Origin: Betaproteobacteria bacterium | Lineage (GTDB): Bacteria > Pseudomonadota > Gammaproteobacteria > Burkholderiales > Usitatibacteraceae | Reading direction: 5' to 3' | DNA: 64,000 nucleotides | Assembly (NCBI GenBank): GCA_016720855.1 | Contig: JADKJU010000005.1 | Location: forward strand, 62,001-126,000 | Shown here: in pieces, positions 34,670 to 43,694 of the stretch | Layout of the letters: each line of letters begins with the position of its first letter | Numbering within the stretch: the stretch's first letter is position 1 | Program-made: the position numbers and the translations under genes | The notes under the pieces: generated by a model | Databases searched by the model: none | Told to the model about the DNA's origin: nothing | Seen by the model: only the letters and a program-made list of their open reading frames with translations

Positions 34670-36142
34670 GTGTCTGAAGCAACTCCGGGGGCTCAGAGAG
34701 CCCCCGTCATCCCCCTGAAGGACGTCACGCCGCGAGCAGGGGCGCAGGACGAGTCCGAAGGCGCACTGTTCGAGGTGCGCAAGAAGATCTACCCGCGGGC
34801 CGTGACGGGGTGGTTCGCGAGCCTGCGCTGGGCGGCCGTCTGGCTCACGCAGGTGATCTTCTACGGGCTGCCCTGGATTGCCTGGAACGACCGCCAGGCG
34901 GTCCTGTTCGACCTTGCCTCGCGCAAGTTCTACATCTTCGGCTTCGTCTTCTGGCCGCAGGACTTCATCTACCTCACGCTGCTCCTCGTCGCAGCCGCCA
35001 TATCCCTCTTCCTGTTCACCTCGGTGGCGGGCAGGCTCTGGTGCGGGTTCGCGTGCCCGCAGACCGTCTACACCGAGATATTCCTCTGGATCGAGCGCCT
35101 TTTCGAAGGCGACCGGAACGCGCGGACGAAGCTGGACAACGGCCCGCTCACCCCGCGCAAGGTCGGCATCAAGGCCGCGAAGCATGGCACCTGGGCTGCG
35201 CTCTCCCTCTGGACCGGGTTCACCTTCGTGGGCTACTTCACGCCCATCAAGGAACTGGGCGGGGAGGTCTTCTCCCTGGCATTCGGCCCGTGGGAGACCT
35301 TCTGGGTCTTCTTCTACGGGTTCGCGACCTACGGCAACGCCGGCTGGATGCGCGAGCAGGTGTGCATGTACATGTGCCCCTATGCGCGCTTCCAGGGCGC
35401 GATGTTCGACCGGGACACGCTCATCATCGCCTACGATCCCGGGCGGGGAGAGCCGCGCGGATCGAGGAGCAGGAAAGCCGACCCGAAGGGCCTCGGGCTC
35501 GGTGACTGCGTCGACTGCGGAATCTGCGTCCAGGTCTGCCCGACCGGCATCGATATCCGCAATGGCCTGCAGTACGAGTGCATCGGATGCGCGGCCTGCA
35601 TCGATGGATGCGACCAGGTGATGGAGAAGATGGGCTACCCGAAGGGGCTCATCCGCTATTCGACCGAGCACGCGCTGCAGCAGCAGAGCGGGTTGGCTGG
35701 CATCCTGAAGCGCATCGTCCGGCCACGCACGCTCGTGTATACGGCCACCCTGGCGACCGTGATCGTGGCGGCCGTCGCCGCGCTCCTCATGCGCGTACCG
35801 CTCAAGGTGGACGTGATCCGCGACCGGGGCGCCATTGTGCGCGAGGTCGAGGATGGTGAACTCGAGAACGTGTACCGGCTGCAGGTGACGAACGCCACCG
35901 AGTCGACCCTGCGCTACCGGATCGCCGTGGATGGGCTGCCCGGCGTGCGCATCGCCTCGGATTCCGTGATCGAAATGGCCGCCGCTTCCACCCGCGCATT
36001 CCCGGTGCGCATTCGCGTTCCCGGCGCGCAGGCTCCGGGGGGCTCGCAGAAGATCCACATCAGCGTCACCGCCGAAGACGGCAGTGGCATCCACGTGCGG
36101 GAGAAGGCCGTATTCCTCTCCCCCAGGAAGGACGGACATTGA
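34670..36142 (+). CDS. ccoG: Ferredoxin-like maturation protein CcoG/RdxA
   Basis: A 490-aa membrane protein with five or six helices and two 4Fe-4S motifs, CVDCGICVQVCPTGIDI and CIGCAACIDGC. An additional Cys pair lies in CGFACPQTVYTEIFLW. The C-terminal ~130 residues form a periplasmic FixG-like domain. CcoG is a cupric reductase supporting cbb3 biogenesis. It begins at a GTG. Confidence 0.94.
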   Translation: MSEATPGAQRAPVIPLKDVTPRAGAQDESEGALFEVRKKIYPRAVTGWFASLRWAAVWLTQVIFYGLPWIAWNDRQAVLFDLASRKFYIFGFVFWPQDFIYLTLLLVAAAISLFLFTSVAGRLWCGFACPQTVYTEIFLWIERLFEGDRNARTKLDNGPLTPRKVGIKAAKHGTWAALSLWTGFTFVGYFTPIKELGGEVFSLAFGPWETFWVFFYGFATYGNAGWMREQVCMYMCPYARFQGAMFDRDTLIIAYDPGRGEPRGSRSRKADPKGLGLGDCVDCGICVQVCPTGIDIRNGLQYECIGCAACIDGCDQVMEKMGYPKGLIRYSTEHALQQQSGLAGILKRIVRPRTLVYTATLATVIVAAVAALLMRVPLKVDVIRDRGAIVREVEDGELENVYRLQVTNATESTLRYRIAVDGLPGVRIASDSVIEMAAASTRAFPVRIRVPGAQAPGGSQKIHISVTAEDGSGIHVREKAVFLSPRKDGH

Positions 36143-36654
36143 ACGCCGTGACCACTCCCCTCGATCAGCATCCCCCGCGCAAGCCCTGGTACCGCGAACC
36201 CTGGCCCTGGCTCCTCATGTCCGGGCCGGCCCTTGTCGTGGTCGCCGGGGTGACGACGGCCGTCGTCGCGTTCCGGGGCGCCGACGGACTCGTCGCCGAC
36301 GACTATTACAAGCAGGGGCTCACCATCAACCGCCAGATCGCCCGCGACGAGGCGGCGAGCAGCCTCGGCATCACCGGCGAGCTCCGGATGCTGCCCGGAG
36401 CCGTCCGGGTAACGCTGCGTTCCTCCGCCGCGCTCCCGGACCGGATAACCATCAAATTCGTGCATCCCGCGCGAGCTTCGGAGGACCGGGTCGTGCACCT
36501 GGCGCGCACGGCCGAGGACCTCTGGGAGGCGCCGCTCCCCGACCTGCCCGCCGGCCGATGGCGCGCCATCGTCGAGACGGTGCAATGGCGAGTCGCGGCG
36601 CAGATCGACACCAGGACCGCGCAAGCGGCCGAACTTTCGCCGGGCGTCCGCTGA
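36139..36654 (+). CDS. ccoH: cbb3 assembly protein FixH/CcoH
   Basis: A 171-aa protein with one N-terminal membrane helix (WPWLLMSGPALVVVAGV) and the FixH signature DDYYKQGLTINRQIARD. The TTG start overlaps the ccoG TGA by four bases. It is required with CcoI and CcoS for oxidase assembly. Confidence 0.9.
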   Translation: MNAVTTPLDQHPPRKPWYREPWPWLLMSGPALVVVAGVTTAVVAFRGADGLVADDYYKQGLTINRQIARDEAASSLGITGELRMLPGAVRVTLRSSAALPDRITIKFVHPARASEDRVVHLARTAEDLWEAPLPDLPAGRWRAIVETVQWRVAAQIDTRTAQAAELSPGVR

Positions 36655-36692
36655 ACCCGGGGCCGGGACCGCAGTGAAGGGAGAATGAACGC

Positions 36693-36995
36693 ATGCTTAC
36701 GCAACGCATCGCCTGGATCCTGTGGCCGGCGTTCCTCGTCGCCTGCGCATCCGAGGTCCTCTTCTTCACGCTCTTCGACCCGTCGGACATGAGCTTCTTC
36801 GGCGAGCCGCTCGAGGCGAGCCGCATGGCGATCTATTCGGTCGGGTTCTTCGTCTTCTGGGCGCTGGCGGCGGCGTCGAGCTTCCTCACCTGCTTCCTGC
36901 AGTGGTCGCCGTGGGAAGTGAACCGCTGCCCGCTGCCGGCCATGGAGCGGCCGGAGGGATGCCCGAAGCGCGAAGGGCCGGGCTGCTGTCCCTAA
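36693..36995 (+). CDS. Small membrane protein downstream of ccoH
   Basis: A 100-aa protein with two predicted membrane helices (about 8-27 and 44-68) and a Cys- and Pro-rich tail ending EGCPKREGPGCCP. I do not recognise the family. Its position at the end of the cbb3 cluster and the paired cysteines suggest a link to metal or electron-transfer assembly, but this is a guess. Confidence 0.6.
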   Translation: MLTQRIAWILWPAFLVACASEVLFFTLFDPSDMSFFGEPLEASRMAIYSVGFFVFWALAAASSFLTCFLQWSPWEVNRCPLPAMERPEGCPKREGPGCCP

Positions 36996-37001
36996 GAAAG
37001 G

Positions 37002-37060
37002 GGTTTCATCGGGAAAAGGGACGGTTCAAGGAACCGCCCTTTTTTCCAGGCGATGAAACC
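37002..37060. terminator. Nested inverted repeats forming a bidirectional terminator
   Basis: A 10-bp outer repeat, GGTTTCATCG with CGATGAAACC, encloses an inner stem AAAAGGG-A-CGGTT/AACCGCCCTTTT with T6 on the plus strand and TTTT on the minus strand. It separates the convergent cbb3 cluster and Pat-like gene. Confidence 0.8.
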
Positions 37061-37066
37061 TGACCG

Positions 37067-39835
37067 CTACAGGACCTTGATGACGTCAACGAGGCTCGGG
37101 TCGTCGGGGATCTGGAAAGCCTCGAATCCCAGTCGATCCATCAGGTCGAGCATCGAACCGTTCGAGGCGAGCACCAGTCCGCGCAGCCGCTCGATGCCGG
37201 CGAAGCGCGCGTGCGTCATGAGCCGCCCCATGAGTTTCGAGGCGAGCCCCTTCCTCTGGACGCGGTCGGCGATGACGATGGCGAACTCGGCGCTGGCCGG
37301 ATTCGGGTCGCGCACGTAACGCGCCACCCCGATGATCGACTCGCGATCGCCCTCGTGGCGAACCGCGATCAGGGCCATCTCGCGGTCGTAGTCGATCTGC
37401 GTGAAGCGCGCCACCATCTCGGGCGTCACGTGGCGCACCAGCGAGAGGAAGCGCAGGTAGCGCGACTCGTCGGACAACTCGGTGATGAACGCGGTCTCCA
37501 TTTCCGCATCCTCGGGGCGGATCGGCCTGATCGTCACTTCCGTCCCGTCGCGAAGGCGCTCCACCGCTTCCAGCGCCTCCGGATAGGGATGGATCGCCAG
37601 GTGCGAATAGCGGCTGTCGAGGTGCCGGCGCTCCGGATCGATGACGACGCGGGCGTCGAGCGCAATCGCCCCGCTCGGGTCGAGGAGCAGCGGGTTGATG
37701 TCCATCTCCGCGACCCACGGCAGCGCGCAGACGAGATCCGAAACGCGCAGCAGCACGTCCAGCAGGGCCGCGCGGTTCGCAGCCGGGACGTTTCGGTAGG
37801 CTCCCAGCAGCCGCGCGGCGCGCGTCCGGTCGACTAGATCGCCCGCGAGTCTCAAGTTGAGCGGGGGAAGCCCGACGGCGTTGTCGCGCAGCAGTTCGAC
37901 CGCCACGCCGCCCGAACCGAAGCTGATGGCGGGGCCGAAGGCCGGGTCGGTCATGACCCCGATCATGAGCTCGCGCCCATCGCGCCGGACGACCATGGCC
38001 TGCACCAGCACGCCGGCAATCTTCGCCTCGGGACGCATGCGCTTCACGGTCGCGATGATGTCGTCGAACTGCTGCCCCACGTCGTTGGCGTCGCGTATGT
38101 CGAGGCGCACGCCGTTCACGTCGGATTTGTGCGAGATGTCGGGCGAAAGGATCTTCATCACCACCGGGTAGCCGATCGTGCCGGCGGCCTGCAAGGCTTC
38201 CTCGCGCGTCGCGGCGACCGCAAAGGGCGGCACGGGGACGCCGAAGGCGGCGAGCAGGCTCTTCGCCTCCACCTCGTTCAGGAGCGTGCGGCCCTCGTCC
38301 ACGGCGACCCGGAAGATCTCCTCGGCCCGCGGAATGTCGTGCTCGATCTGCGTCGATCGCGGCGGCGGCGACTCGAGAAGCAGCTTCTGGTTCTTCACGT
38401 GCGTGGCGAGCGCCGCGAAGGCCTGCACCGCGACTTCTCCGGCCCGATAGGCAGGCACGCCGGCCTCTTCGACCCGATGCCGGGTGGCCACCACGCCGCT
38501 CTCTCCCAGCCACGCCGTGAGGAAAGGCTTCGAGCATTCCTTCGCCACGGGCAGGAGCCCGTCGGCGACGGATTCGGCGCTGGCGATGCCGGTCGGACAG
38601 AACACGGTGAGCACCGCGTCCACGTTCGGATCCTCGGCCACGATCTTCGCCGCGCCTCCGAACCGCTCGCCGTTCGCATCCCCGATCACGTCCACGGGAT
38701 TGCCGTGCGACCAGTGCTTCGGCAGTATCGCGTTCAACTTCTCGAGCGTGTCCGGCGCGAGCTTCGCGAGCTGGACGTTTTCGGAACTGCATGCGTCCGC
38801 GGCAAGCACGCCCGGGCCGCCGCCGTTGGTGACCACGGCGAGCCGGTCGCCGTAGGGCTTGCGTCGCGATGACAGCGCGCGTGCAGCCGCGAAGAGGTCC
38901 TGGGCGCTGTGGACGCGGACCACGCCGCAACGCGTGAGCACCGCGTCGAAGACCGCGTCGTTGCCGACCAGCGCCCCGGTGTGCGAACGTGCCGCCTGGG
39001 AGCCGGAGGCATAGCGTCCCACCTTGAGCACGATCACCGGTTTCGCGCGGGCGATGGCGCGAAGGCTGCTGATGAAGGTGCGCCCGTTGTGGACACCCTC
39101 CACGTAGAGCAGGACGCTTTCCGTCTTGGGATCGAAAAGCAGGTAATCGAGCACGTCCCCGAAGTCCACGTCAACGGCGGCGCCGAGCGAAACGACGCTC
39201 GAGAGCCCGACCTTGGTGCTCGCCGCCCAGTCCACGAGTGCGGTACAGATCGCGCCGGACTGCGAGACGAGCGCAATGCTGCCCGGTTCGCATGCGGTGC
39301 GCGCGAACGAGGCGTTCAATCCGATGGAAGGCCGGAGCATTCCGACGCAGTTGGGGCCGAGGATGCGCACGTCCGCTGCCTGCGCCACCGCAAGGACCTG
39401 CGCTTCCAGTGCCTTTCCGGCCTCGCCCGTCTCGCCGAAGCCGGCGGACAACACGATAGCGGCCGGAATACCGGCGCGGCCGGCCTGCGCGATGATCTCC
39501 GGAATGGCCACGGCCGGCGCCGTCACGATCGCGAGATCCACCGCCTCAGGCAGGGCCTCGAGGGTCGGATGGCAGGCAACGCCGTCGAGCTGCGTGTGCC
39601 GCGGGTTCACGAGATGGATCGGCCCGCGAAATCCTCCCTGGCGAAGGTTGGCGAGAACCACCTGTCCGAGGGAGCCCGGGCGCGCGCTCGCGCCGACAAG
39701 AGCGACCGACGCGGGCGACAGCAGGGGATGGAGCGGGTGGATCAGCTTCGAGATGCCGGCCGCCGAGGGCACGGCCCCCGCATCAGGAATCCGGAAGCGA
39801 TTGGCGGCCAGGCGATTCCTCAACTTGATGCTCAT
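37067..39835 (-). CDS. Pat-like protein: NDP-forming acyl-CoA synthetase fused to GNAT acetyltransferase
   Basis: A 922-aa fusion. It has an N-terminal CoA-binding fold (LLSPASVALVGASARPGSLG), succinyl-CoA-ligase-like central domains, an ATP-grasp domain (about residues 480-720) and a C-terminal GNAT domain (about 755-915) with IVIADRVQRKGLASKLMGRL. Length and order match E. coli PatZ/YfiQ and Salmonella Pat, which acetylate lysines of acetyl-CoA synthetase. It lies 9 bp after the dksA-like gene and is the last gene of a uspA operon. Confidence 0.9.
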   Translation of the reverse strand: MSIKLRNRLAANRFRIPDAGAVPSAAGISKLIHPLHPLLSPASVALVGASARPGSLGQVVLANLRQGGFRGPIHLVNPRHTQLDGVACHPTLEALPEAVDLAIVTAPAVAIPEIIAQAGRAGIPAAIVLSAGFGETGEAGKALEAQVLAVAQAADVRILGPNCVGMLRPSIGLNASFARTACEPGSIALVSQSGAICTALVDWAASTKVGLSSVVSLGAAVDVDFGDVLDYLLFDPKTESVLLYVEGVHNGRTFISSLRAIARAKPVIVLKVGRYASGSQAARSHTGALVGNDAVFDAVLTRCGVVRVHSAQDLFAAARALSSRRKPYGDRLAVVTNGGGPGVLAADACSSENVQLAKLAPDTLEKLNAILPKHWSHGNPVDVIGDANGERFGGAAKIVAEDPNVDAVLTVFCPTGIASAESVADGLLPVAKECSKPFLTAWLGESGVVATRHRVEEAGVPAYRAGEVAVQAFAALATHVKNQKLLLESPPPRSTQIEHDIPRAEEIFRVAVDEGRTLLNEVEAKSLLAAFGVPVPPFAVAATREEALQAAGTIGYPVVMKILSPDISHKSDVNGVRLDIRDANDVGQQFDDIIATVKRMRPEAKIAGVLVQAMVVRRDGRELMIGVMTDPAFGPAISFGSGGVAVELLRDNAVGLPPLNLRLAGDLVDRTRAARLLGAYRNVPAANRAALLDVLLRVSDLVCALPWVAEMDINPLLLDPSGAIALDARVVIDPERRHLDSRYSHLAIHPYPEALEAVERLRDGTEVTIRPIRPEDAEMETAFITELSDESRYLRFLSLVRHVTPEMVARFTQIDYDREMALIAVRHEGDRESIIGVARYVRDPNPASAEFAIVIADRVQRKGLASKLMGRLMTHARFAGIERLRGLVLASNGSMLDLMDRLGFEAFQIPDDPSLVDVIKVL

Positions 39836-39844
39836 GATTGCGGC

Positions 39845-40252
39845 TCATCCGGTGAAATGGGTCGGCCCGCCTCGTTTCTCTGCCAGTTCCTGGCACCGCA
39901 CGCATCGCGAGGCGGCGGGCTGGGCCTCCAGACGCGCAAATCCGATGGCACTGCCGCAATCCTCGCAAAGGCCGTACTCGCCCTTTTCCAGGCGACGCTC
40001 GGCAGCCACGATGGCCAGGAGCGCCGCGCGAACCTGCCCGGCCCCGGCCACGTCGCGCTCGAACTCGGCCTCGGCCAAGGCACCATCGCCCGTCAGGCCG
40101 AGGTCGCGAAACAGCTCCGCATCCTCCCCGCTGAGTTCACCGCTCGCGCGCCGCACACCCGCCAGCGCGTCGCGCTTCAGGCGCTCCAACTCGCCGCGAA
40201 GCCACACGAGTTGGCTCGCATCCAGGCGCTTCATGCCGGGAGGGGCGCTCAT
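39845..40252 (-). CDS. DksA/TraR-family C4 zinc-finger protein
   Basis: A 135-aa protein with a helical N-terminal half and the C4 zinc-finger CEDCG...CVRC typical of DksA/TraR. DksA family members bind RNA polymerase in the secondary channel and respond to stress. The ATG overlaps the uspA stop (TGATG), indicating coupling. It is shorter than DksA and the coiled-coil tip is weaker, so promoter effects are uncertain. Confidence 0.82.
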   Translation of the reverse strand: MSAPPGMKRLDASQLVWLRGELERLKRDALAGVRRASGELSGEDAELFRDLGLTGDGALAEAEFERDVAGAGQVRAALLAIVAAERRLEKGEYGLCEDCGSAIGFARLEAQPAASRCVRCQELAEKRGGPTHFTG

Positions 40253-40695
40253 CACCTCACCACGAGCACCGGCACGTTCGTGCGCGCGAGGACCTTCTGG
40301 GTTTCGCTGCCGAGCAGAAGCGCCTCGAACCCCTTGCGGCCATGGGATGCCATCACGATGAGGTCCGCCTTGACCTTCTTCGCGGCCCCCAGGATCTCGT
40401 CGGCGGGAGAATCACCGAAAAGCTGAAGCGATTCGGCCTCGATGCCTTCCTTCAGGGCGATGGCGCTGTCCTTGGCGAACACCTTGTCGGCAGCGGCCTT
40501 GCAGTCGCGCTTGTAGTCCTTTTCCGACGGCCAATCGATCATCACCCCGTCAGGGTAGTAGGGCGTGCGGTAATCGGGCGTCACGTGGACGAGAGTAAGC
40601 AGCGCACCGGACCCTTTTGCCAGCACCGCAGCCGTCTTCACGGCATGGGCGGAGCGCTTCGAACCGTCGGTAGCGCATAGGATGCGTCGGAACAT
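40252..40695 (-). CDS. Universal stress protein (UspA family)
   Basis: A 147-aa UspA-fold protein with the start FRRILCATDGSKRSAHAV and the nucleotide-binding loop A-S-H-G, nine residues, G-S near the C-terminus, so it probably binds ATP. An AGGAGA ribosome site precedes the ATG. It leads the operon with the dksA-like and Pat-like genes. Confidence 0.9.
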   Translation of the reverse strand: MFRRILCATDGSKRSAHAVKTAAVLAKGSGALLTLVHVTPDYRTPYYPDGVMIDWPSEKDYKRDCKAAADKVFAKDSAIALKEGIEAESLQLFGDSPADEILGAAKKVKADLIVMASHGRKGFEALLLGSETQKVLARTNVPVLVVR

Positions 40696-40760
40696 GGCGG
40701 GTCTCCTCTCGTGGAATTGGGGTTCGTGAGTCCATGCTACCCCCGGGCCTCTGCCCTTGC

Positions 40761-40774
40761 TTGACGGGGATCAT
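40761..40774 (-). promoter_or_regulatory. Probable FNR box upstream of uspA
   Basis: TTGACGGGGATCAT matches the FNR half-sites at eight of ten positions. On the minus strand a TAGCAT -10 lies at 40734-40739, giving a centre about 40.5 bp before the expected start site and a 31-base leader to the uspA ATG. Confidence 0.7.
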
Positions 40775-40844
40775 GAAAAAGAACGCTCGAGGGACGGCCC
40801 ACGAGTGGCCTGAGAGTCTGTCCCCGAGGCGTCCATCTCCTGTA

Positions 40845-41585
40845 TCAGGGAGCGCTTTGCGCCTGGGCCATGACCCGCTTGAGGCCCCCGATGTCCAGGA
40901 TGCGCACGTGCTTCTGGTGAACCTCCACCAGTCTGTCCTCCTGGAAGCGCGAAAAGAGGCGGCTCACCGTCTCCAGCTTCATGCCGAGGTAGCTGCCGAT
41001 CTCGTCGCGCGTCATGCGCAGGACGAACTCCGAGGCGGAAAAGCCCCGCGCCGTGAGCCGCTGAGAGAGGTTCACGAGGAAAGCCGCGAGGCGTTCCTCC
41101 GCGCGCATCGACCCGAGCAGCATCATCACGCCCTGGTCGCGGACGATTTCCCGCGAGAGCACCTTGTGGAAATGGCGCTGCAGCGGCTCGAAATTGCGCG
41201 ACAGGTCCTCGACCCGGGCAAAAGGCATCACGCACACCTCGCTGTCCTCGAGCGCGGTGAGCGTGCAGGTGTGGCGGTCGCCGCCGATACCGTCCATCCC
41301 GAGGAGCTCGCCCGCCATGTAGAAGCCGGTGACCTGCTCGCGGCCGTCGCCGCTGGTGAGCGTGCTCTTGAAGAAGCCGAAGCGAACCGCGTACAGCGCC
41401 GAAAACGGTTCGCCGCCGTAGAACAGGCTGTCGCCCCGGCGAATCTTGCGCCGCGTGGACACCAGGCTGTCGAGCGTCTGCAATTCGTCGGCGGTCAGTC
41501 CCACCGGCAGGCAAAGCTCGCGCAGGCTGCATTGCGAGCACGCCGTGCGCAGGCGCGTGAGCGTGGCGGGGGATATCTCGGTCAT
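40845..41585 (-). CDS. fnr: FNR-type oxygen-sensing transcription regulator
   Basis: A 246-aa CRP/FNR protein. Cysteines at 16, 19, 25 and 118 keep the spacing of the E. coli 4Fe-4S ligands (20, 23, 29 and 122). It has a cyclic-nucleotide-type beta-barrel and a C-terminal helix-turn-helix with LGMKLETVSRLFSRFQ, whose E-SR motif reads TTGAT half-sites. The ATG at 41585 is preceded by a TACAAT -10 only about 10 bp away, so the leader must be very short. Confidence 0.95.
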   Translation of the reverse strand: MTEISPATLTRLRTACSQCSLRELCLPVGLTADELQTLDSLVSTRRKIRRGDSLFYGGEPFSALYAVRFGFFKSTLTSGDGREQVTGFYMAGELLGMDGIGGDRHTCTLTALEDSEVCVMPFARVEDLSRNFEPLQRHFHKVLSREIVRDQGVMMLLGSMRAEERLAAFLVNLSQRLTARGFSASEFVLRMTRDEIGSYLGMKLETVSRLFSRFQEDRLVEVHQKHVRILDIGGLKRVMAQAQSAP

Positions 41586-41625
41586 AGGGCACCATTGTAG
41601 AGGGTGCCAAAGCGCCCGGCGAGGG

Positions 41626-41639
41626 TTGATCCATGTCAA
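41626..41639. promoter_or_regulatory. FNR box in the fnr-hemN intergenic region
   Basis: TTGATCCATGTCAA matches the consensus at nine of ten positions. It sits between the divergent fnr and hemN genes; for hemN a class II spacing would put the transcript start at the ATG itself. It may activate hemN, autoregulate fnr, or both. Confidence 0.85.
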
Positions 41640-41664
41640 GGCAAGTGCATGCCGTTGACGCAAG

Positions 41665-43107
41665 ATGCGATCCATGCTCACGGACGCGACCCCCGAATTT
41701 TCCGCACGCGCCCCTCGCCCCGAATCGCTGCCCGCCCAGATCGACCTGGATCTCGTGCAGCGCTTCGACAAGCTGGGTCCGCGCTACACCAGCTACCCCA
41801 CGGCGGACCGCTTCGTGGAAGCGTTCGACGCGCGCTCCTTCGAGCAGGCGATGCGCACGCGCCTCATCGGGGCCGTGAGCCAGCCACTCTCGCTCTATGT
41901 CCACCTGCCGTTCTGCAACACGATCTGCTTCTATTGCGGCTGCAACAAGGTGGTCACGCGCGACAAGTCCCGGGCTGCCCGGTACATCCACTACCTCGGC
42001 CTCGAGATCGCGATGCAGGCCGCGCTCGCCGGCGACGACCGGCGCGTGCGCCAGATGCACTGGGGCGGGGGCACGCCCACTTTCCTTTCCGACCACGAAC
42101 TGCGCGTGGTATGGGAGCTTCTGCGCTCGAACTTCGAGTTCACGCCCGACGGCGAATATGCGATCGAGATCGACCCGCGATCCTGCTCGCCGGATGCCAT
42201 CCGGCTCCTGGCCGAACTCGGGTTCAACCGCGCGAGCTTCGGCGTCCAGGATTTCGACCCGGCGGTGCAGCGCGCGGTGAACCGCATCCAGCCCTATGAA
42301 ATGACACGCGACGTGATCGAGGCGTCCCGCGCCTGCGGCTTCAAATCGCTCAACATCGACCTGATCTACGGCCTGCCCAAGCAGAGCGTGTCGAGCTTCG
42401 CCGATACCGTCGAGCGCGTGCTTGAGCTCAGGCCCGACCGCATCGCGCTGTACAGCTACGCCCACCTGCCCCAGAGATTCAAGCCGCAGCGGCGCATCCT
42501 CGACGTGGACCTGCCCAGCGCCGCCGAGAAGCTCTCCATCATGGCGCGCGCGATCGACCTGTTCAACCGCGCGGGATACATCTACATCGGGATGGACCAC
42601 TTCGCCCTGCCAGACGACGAACTTGCCCGCGCGCAACGCAGCGGCACGCTCACGCGCAACTTCCAGGGCTACACGGTCGGCCCCGACGGAGACATGCTCT
42701 CGTTCGGCGTTTCCGCCATCGCCAAGGTCGGACCCACCTACTGCCAGAACGCCCGCGACCTGCCGGCCTACTACGATTCGCTGGACCAGGGGCGGCTGCC
42801 CATCATCCGCGGCATCGAGCTTTCAGCCGACGACCTGCTGCGCCGCGCGATCATCGTGGCGCTCATGTGCCAGTTCTGCGTCTCGACGCAGTCGATCGAG
42901 GCCTCGCACCTGATCGACTTCGAGACCTACTTCGCCGGCGAGCTCGAGGCGCTGAAGGAGTTCGAGGAACTCGGCCTCATCGTGCGCGAGCCGGGCTGGA
43001 TCACGGTCACGCCCAAGGGCCGCTTCTTCGTGCGCGCCATCGGCGCAGTCTTCGACCGGTACCTTCGCGCCGACAAGGACCGCGTCGCCTACTCCCGCAT
43101 CATCTGA
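41665..43107 (+). CDS. hemN: Oxygen-independent coproporphyrinogen III dehydrogenase
   Basis: A 480-aa radical-SAM enzyme with the cluster motif CNTICFYC and the GGGTP motif (HWGGGTPTFLSDHELR), plus a HemN-type C-terminal domain. It oxidatively decarboxylates coproporphyrinogen III without O2, feeding haem to the cbb3 oxidase. A second in-frame ATG lies at 41674. Neither start has a clear ribosome site. Confidence 0.96.
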   Translation: MRSMLTDATPEFSARAPRPESLPAQIDLDLVQRFDKLGPRYTSYPTADRFVEAFDARSFEQAMRTRLIGAVSQPLSLYVHLPFCNTICFYCGCNKVVTRDKSRAARYIHYLGLEIAMQAALAGDDRRVRQMHWGGGTPTFLSDHELRVVWELLRSNFEFTPDGEYAIEIDPRSCSPDAIRLLAELGFNRASFGVQDFDPAVQRAVNRIQPYEMTRDVIEASRACGFKSLNIDLIYGLPKQSVSSFADTVERVLELRPDRIALYSYAHLPQRFKPQRRILDVDLPSAAEKLSIMARAIDLFNRAGYIYIGMDHFALPDDELARAQRSGTLTRNFQGYTVGPDGDMLSFGVSAIAKVGPTYCQNARDLPAYYDSLDQGRLPIIRGIELSADDLLRRAIIVALMCQFCVSTQSIEASHLIDFETYFAGELEALKEFEELGLIVREPGWITVTPKGRFFVRAIGAVFDRYLRADKDRVAYSRII

Positions 43108-43152
43108 AGGATCCGGGGCCGGGCGCATTCCGCGTGGCGCTGGCGCCCTGAC

Positions 43153-43650
43153 CTACCTGAAGCCCCCGTCACCCCGTTCACGGCGGGCATAGACAGTGCC
43201 GGCCACGATCCCGCGCTCATCGATCATCACGGAGAAATCGACCGTGTATCCCCAGTCGTCCTGGATCACGTAGTCCCACGCATCCTGGCGGAGATTGGGA
43301 AACGCGACGATCCGCCAGGGCGGGCCGATCAGGCGCCCGAGCTGCTCTTTGGTCGTGGAGCCACTCTGGATGCGCCGCAAGGAGTCGTTCGTCAGCGCCT
43401 GTTCCACGCGGCGCAGGCTCCCGTCGGGCGCGAGAAAGACCATGTAGGTCTGGCCGCCTTCCGGTCCTTGCGGAAACACGAGTTGGCGCGAGCCGTCCGG
43501 ATCCGAGTACGACCGCGCGGGCTCTCCCAGCGCGCGACGAGCATCGGCCTCCGTGGACTTGCCTGGCTCGAGACGGTTGATGCCCACAGCCGTGCACCCG
43601 GCGAGTAACGCGGCGGCGGCAAGAATGGCAAACCTGGCTTCAGTCAACAT
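43153..43650 (-). CDS. Probable lipoprotein (SmpA/OmlA-like repeat)
   Basis: A 165-aa protein with a lipobox near AALLAGCTAVG, so Cys would be lipidated after cleavage. The body carries two LGEP/SmpA-like units (ADARRALGEPARSYSD and LGRLIGPPWRIVAF). GGGAGA precedes the ATG at 43650. The family is linked to outer-membrane assembly, but no partner is seen here. Confidence 0.7.
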   Translation of the reverse strand: MLTEARFAILAAAALLAGCTAVGINRLEPGKSTEADARRALGEPARSYSDPDGSRQLVFPQGPEGGQTYMVFLAPDGSLRRVEQALTNDSLRRIQSGSTTKEQLGRLIGPPWRIVAFPNLRQDAWDYVIQDDWGYTVDFSVMIDERGIVAGTVYARRERGDGGFR

Positions 43651-43694
43651 GGGCTGTCTCCCTAACAGGTCCCCGCGGCGCGGGACGCGGGTGA

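Noticed and set aside
32012..36139. Very long minus-strand open frame across the cco genes
   Set aside because: It is antisense to ccoNOQPG, and its Arg/His-rich composition is a shadow of GC-rich codons.
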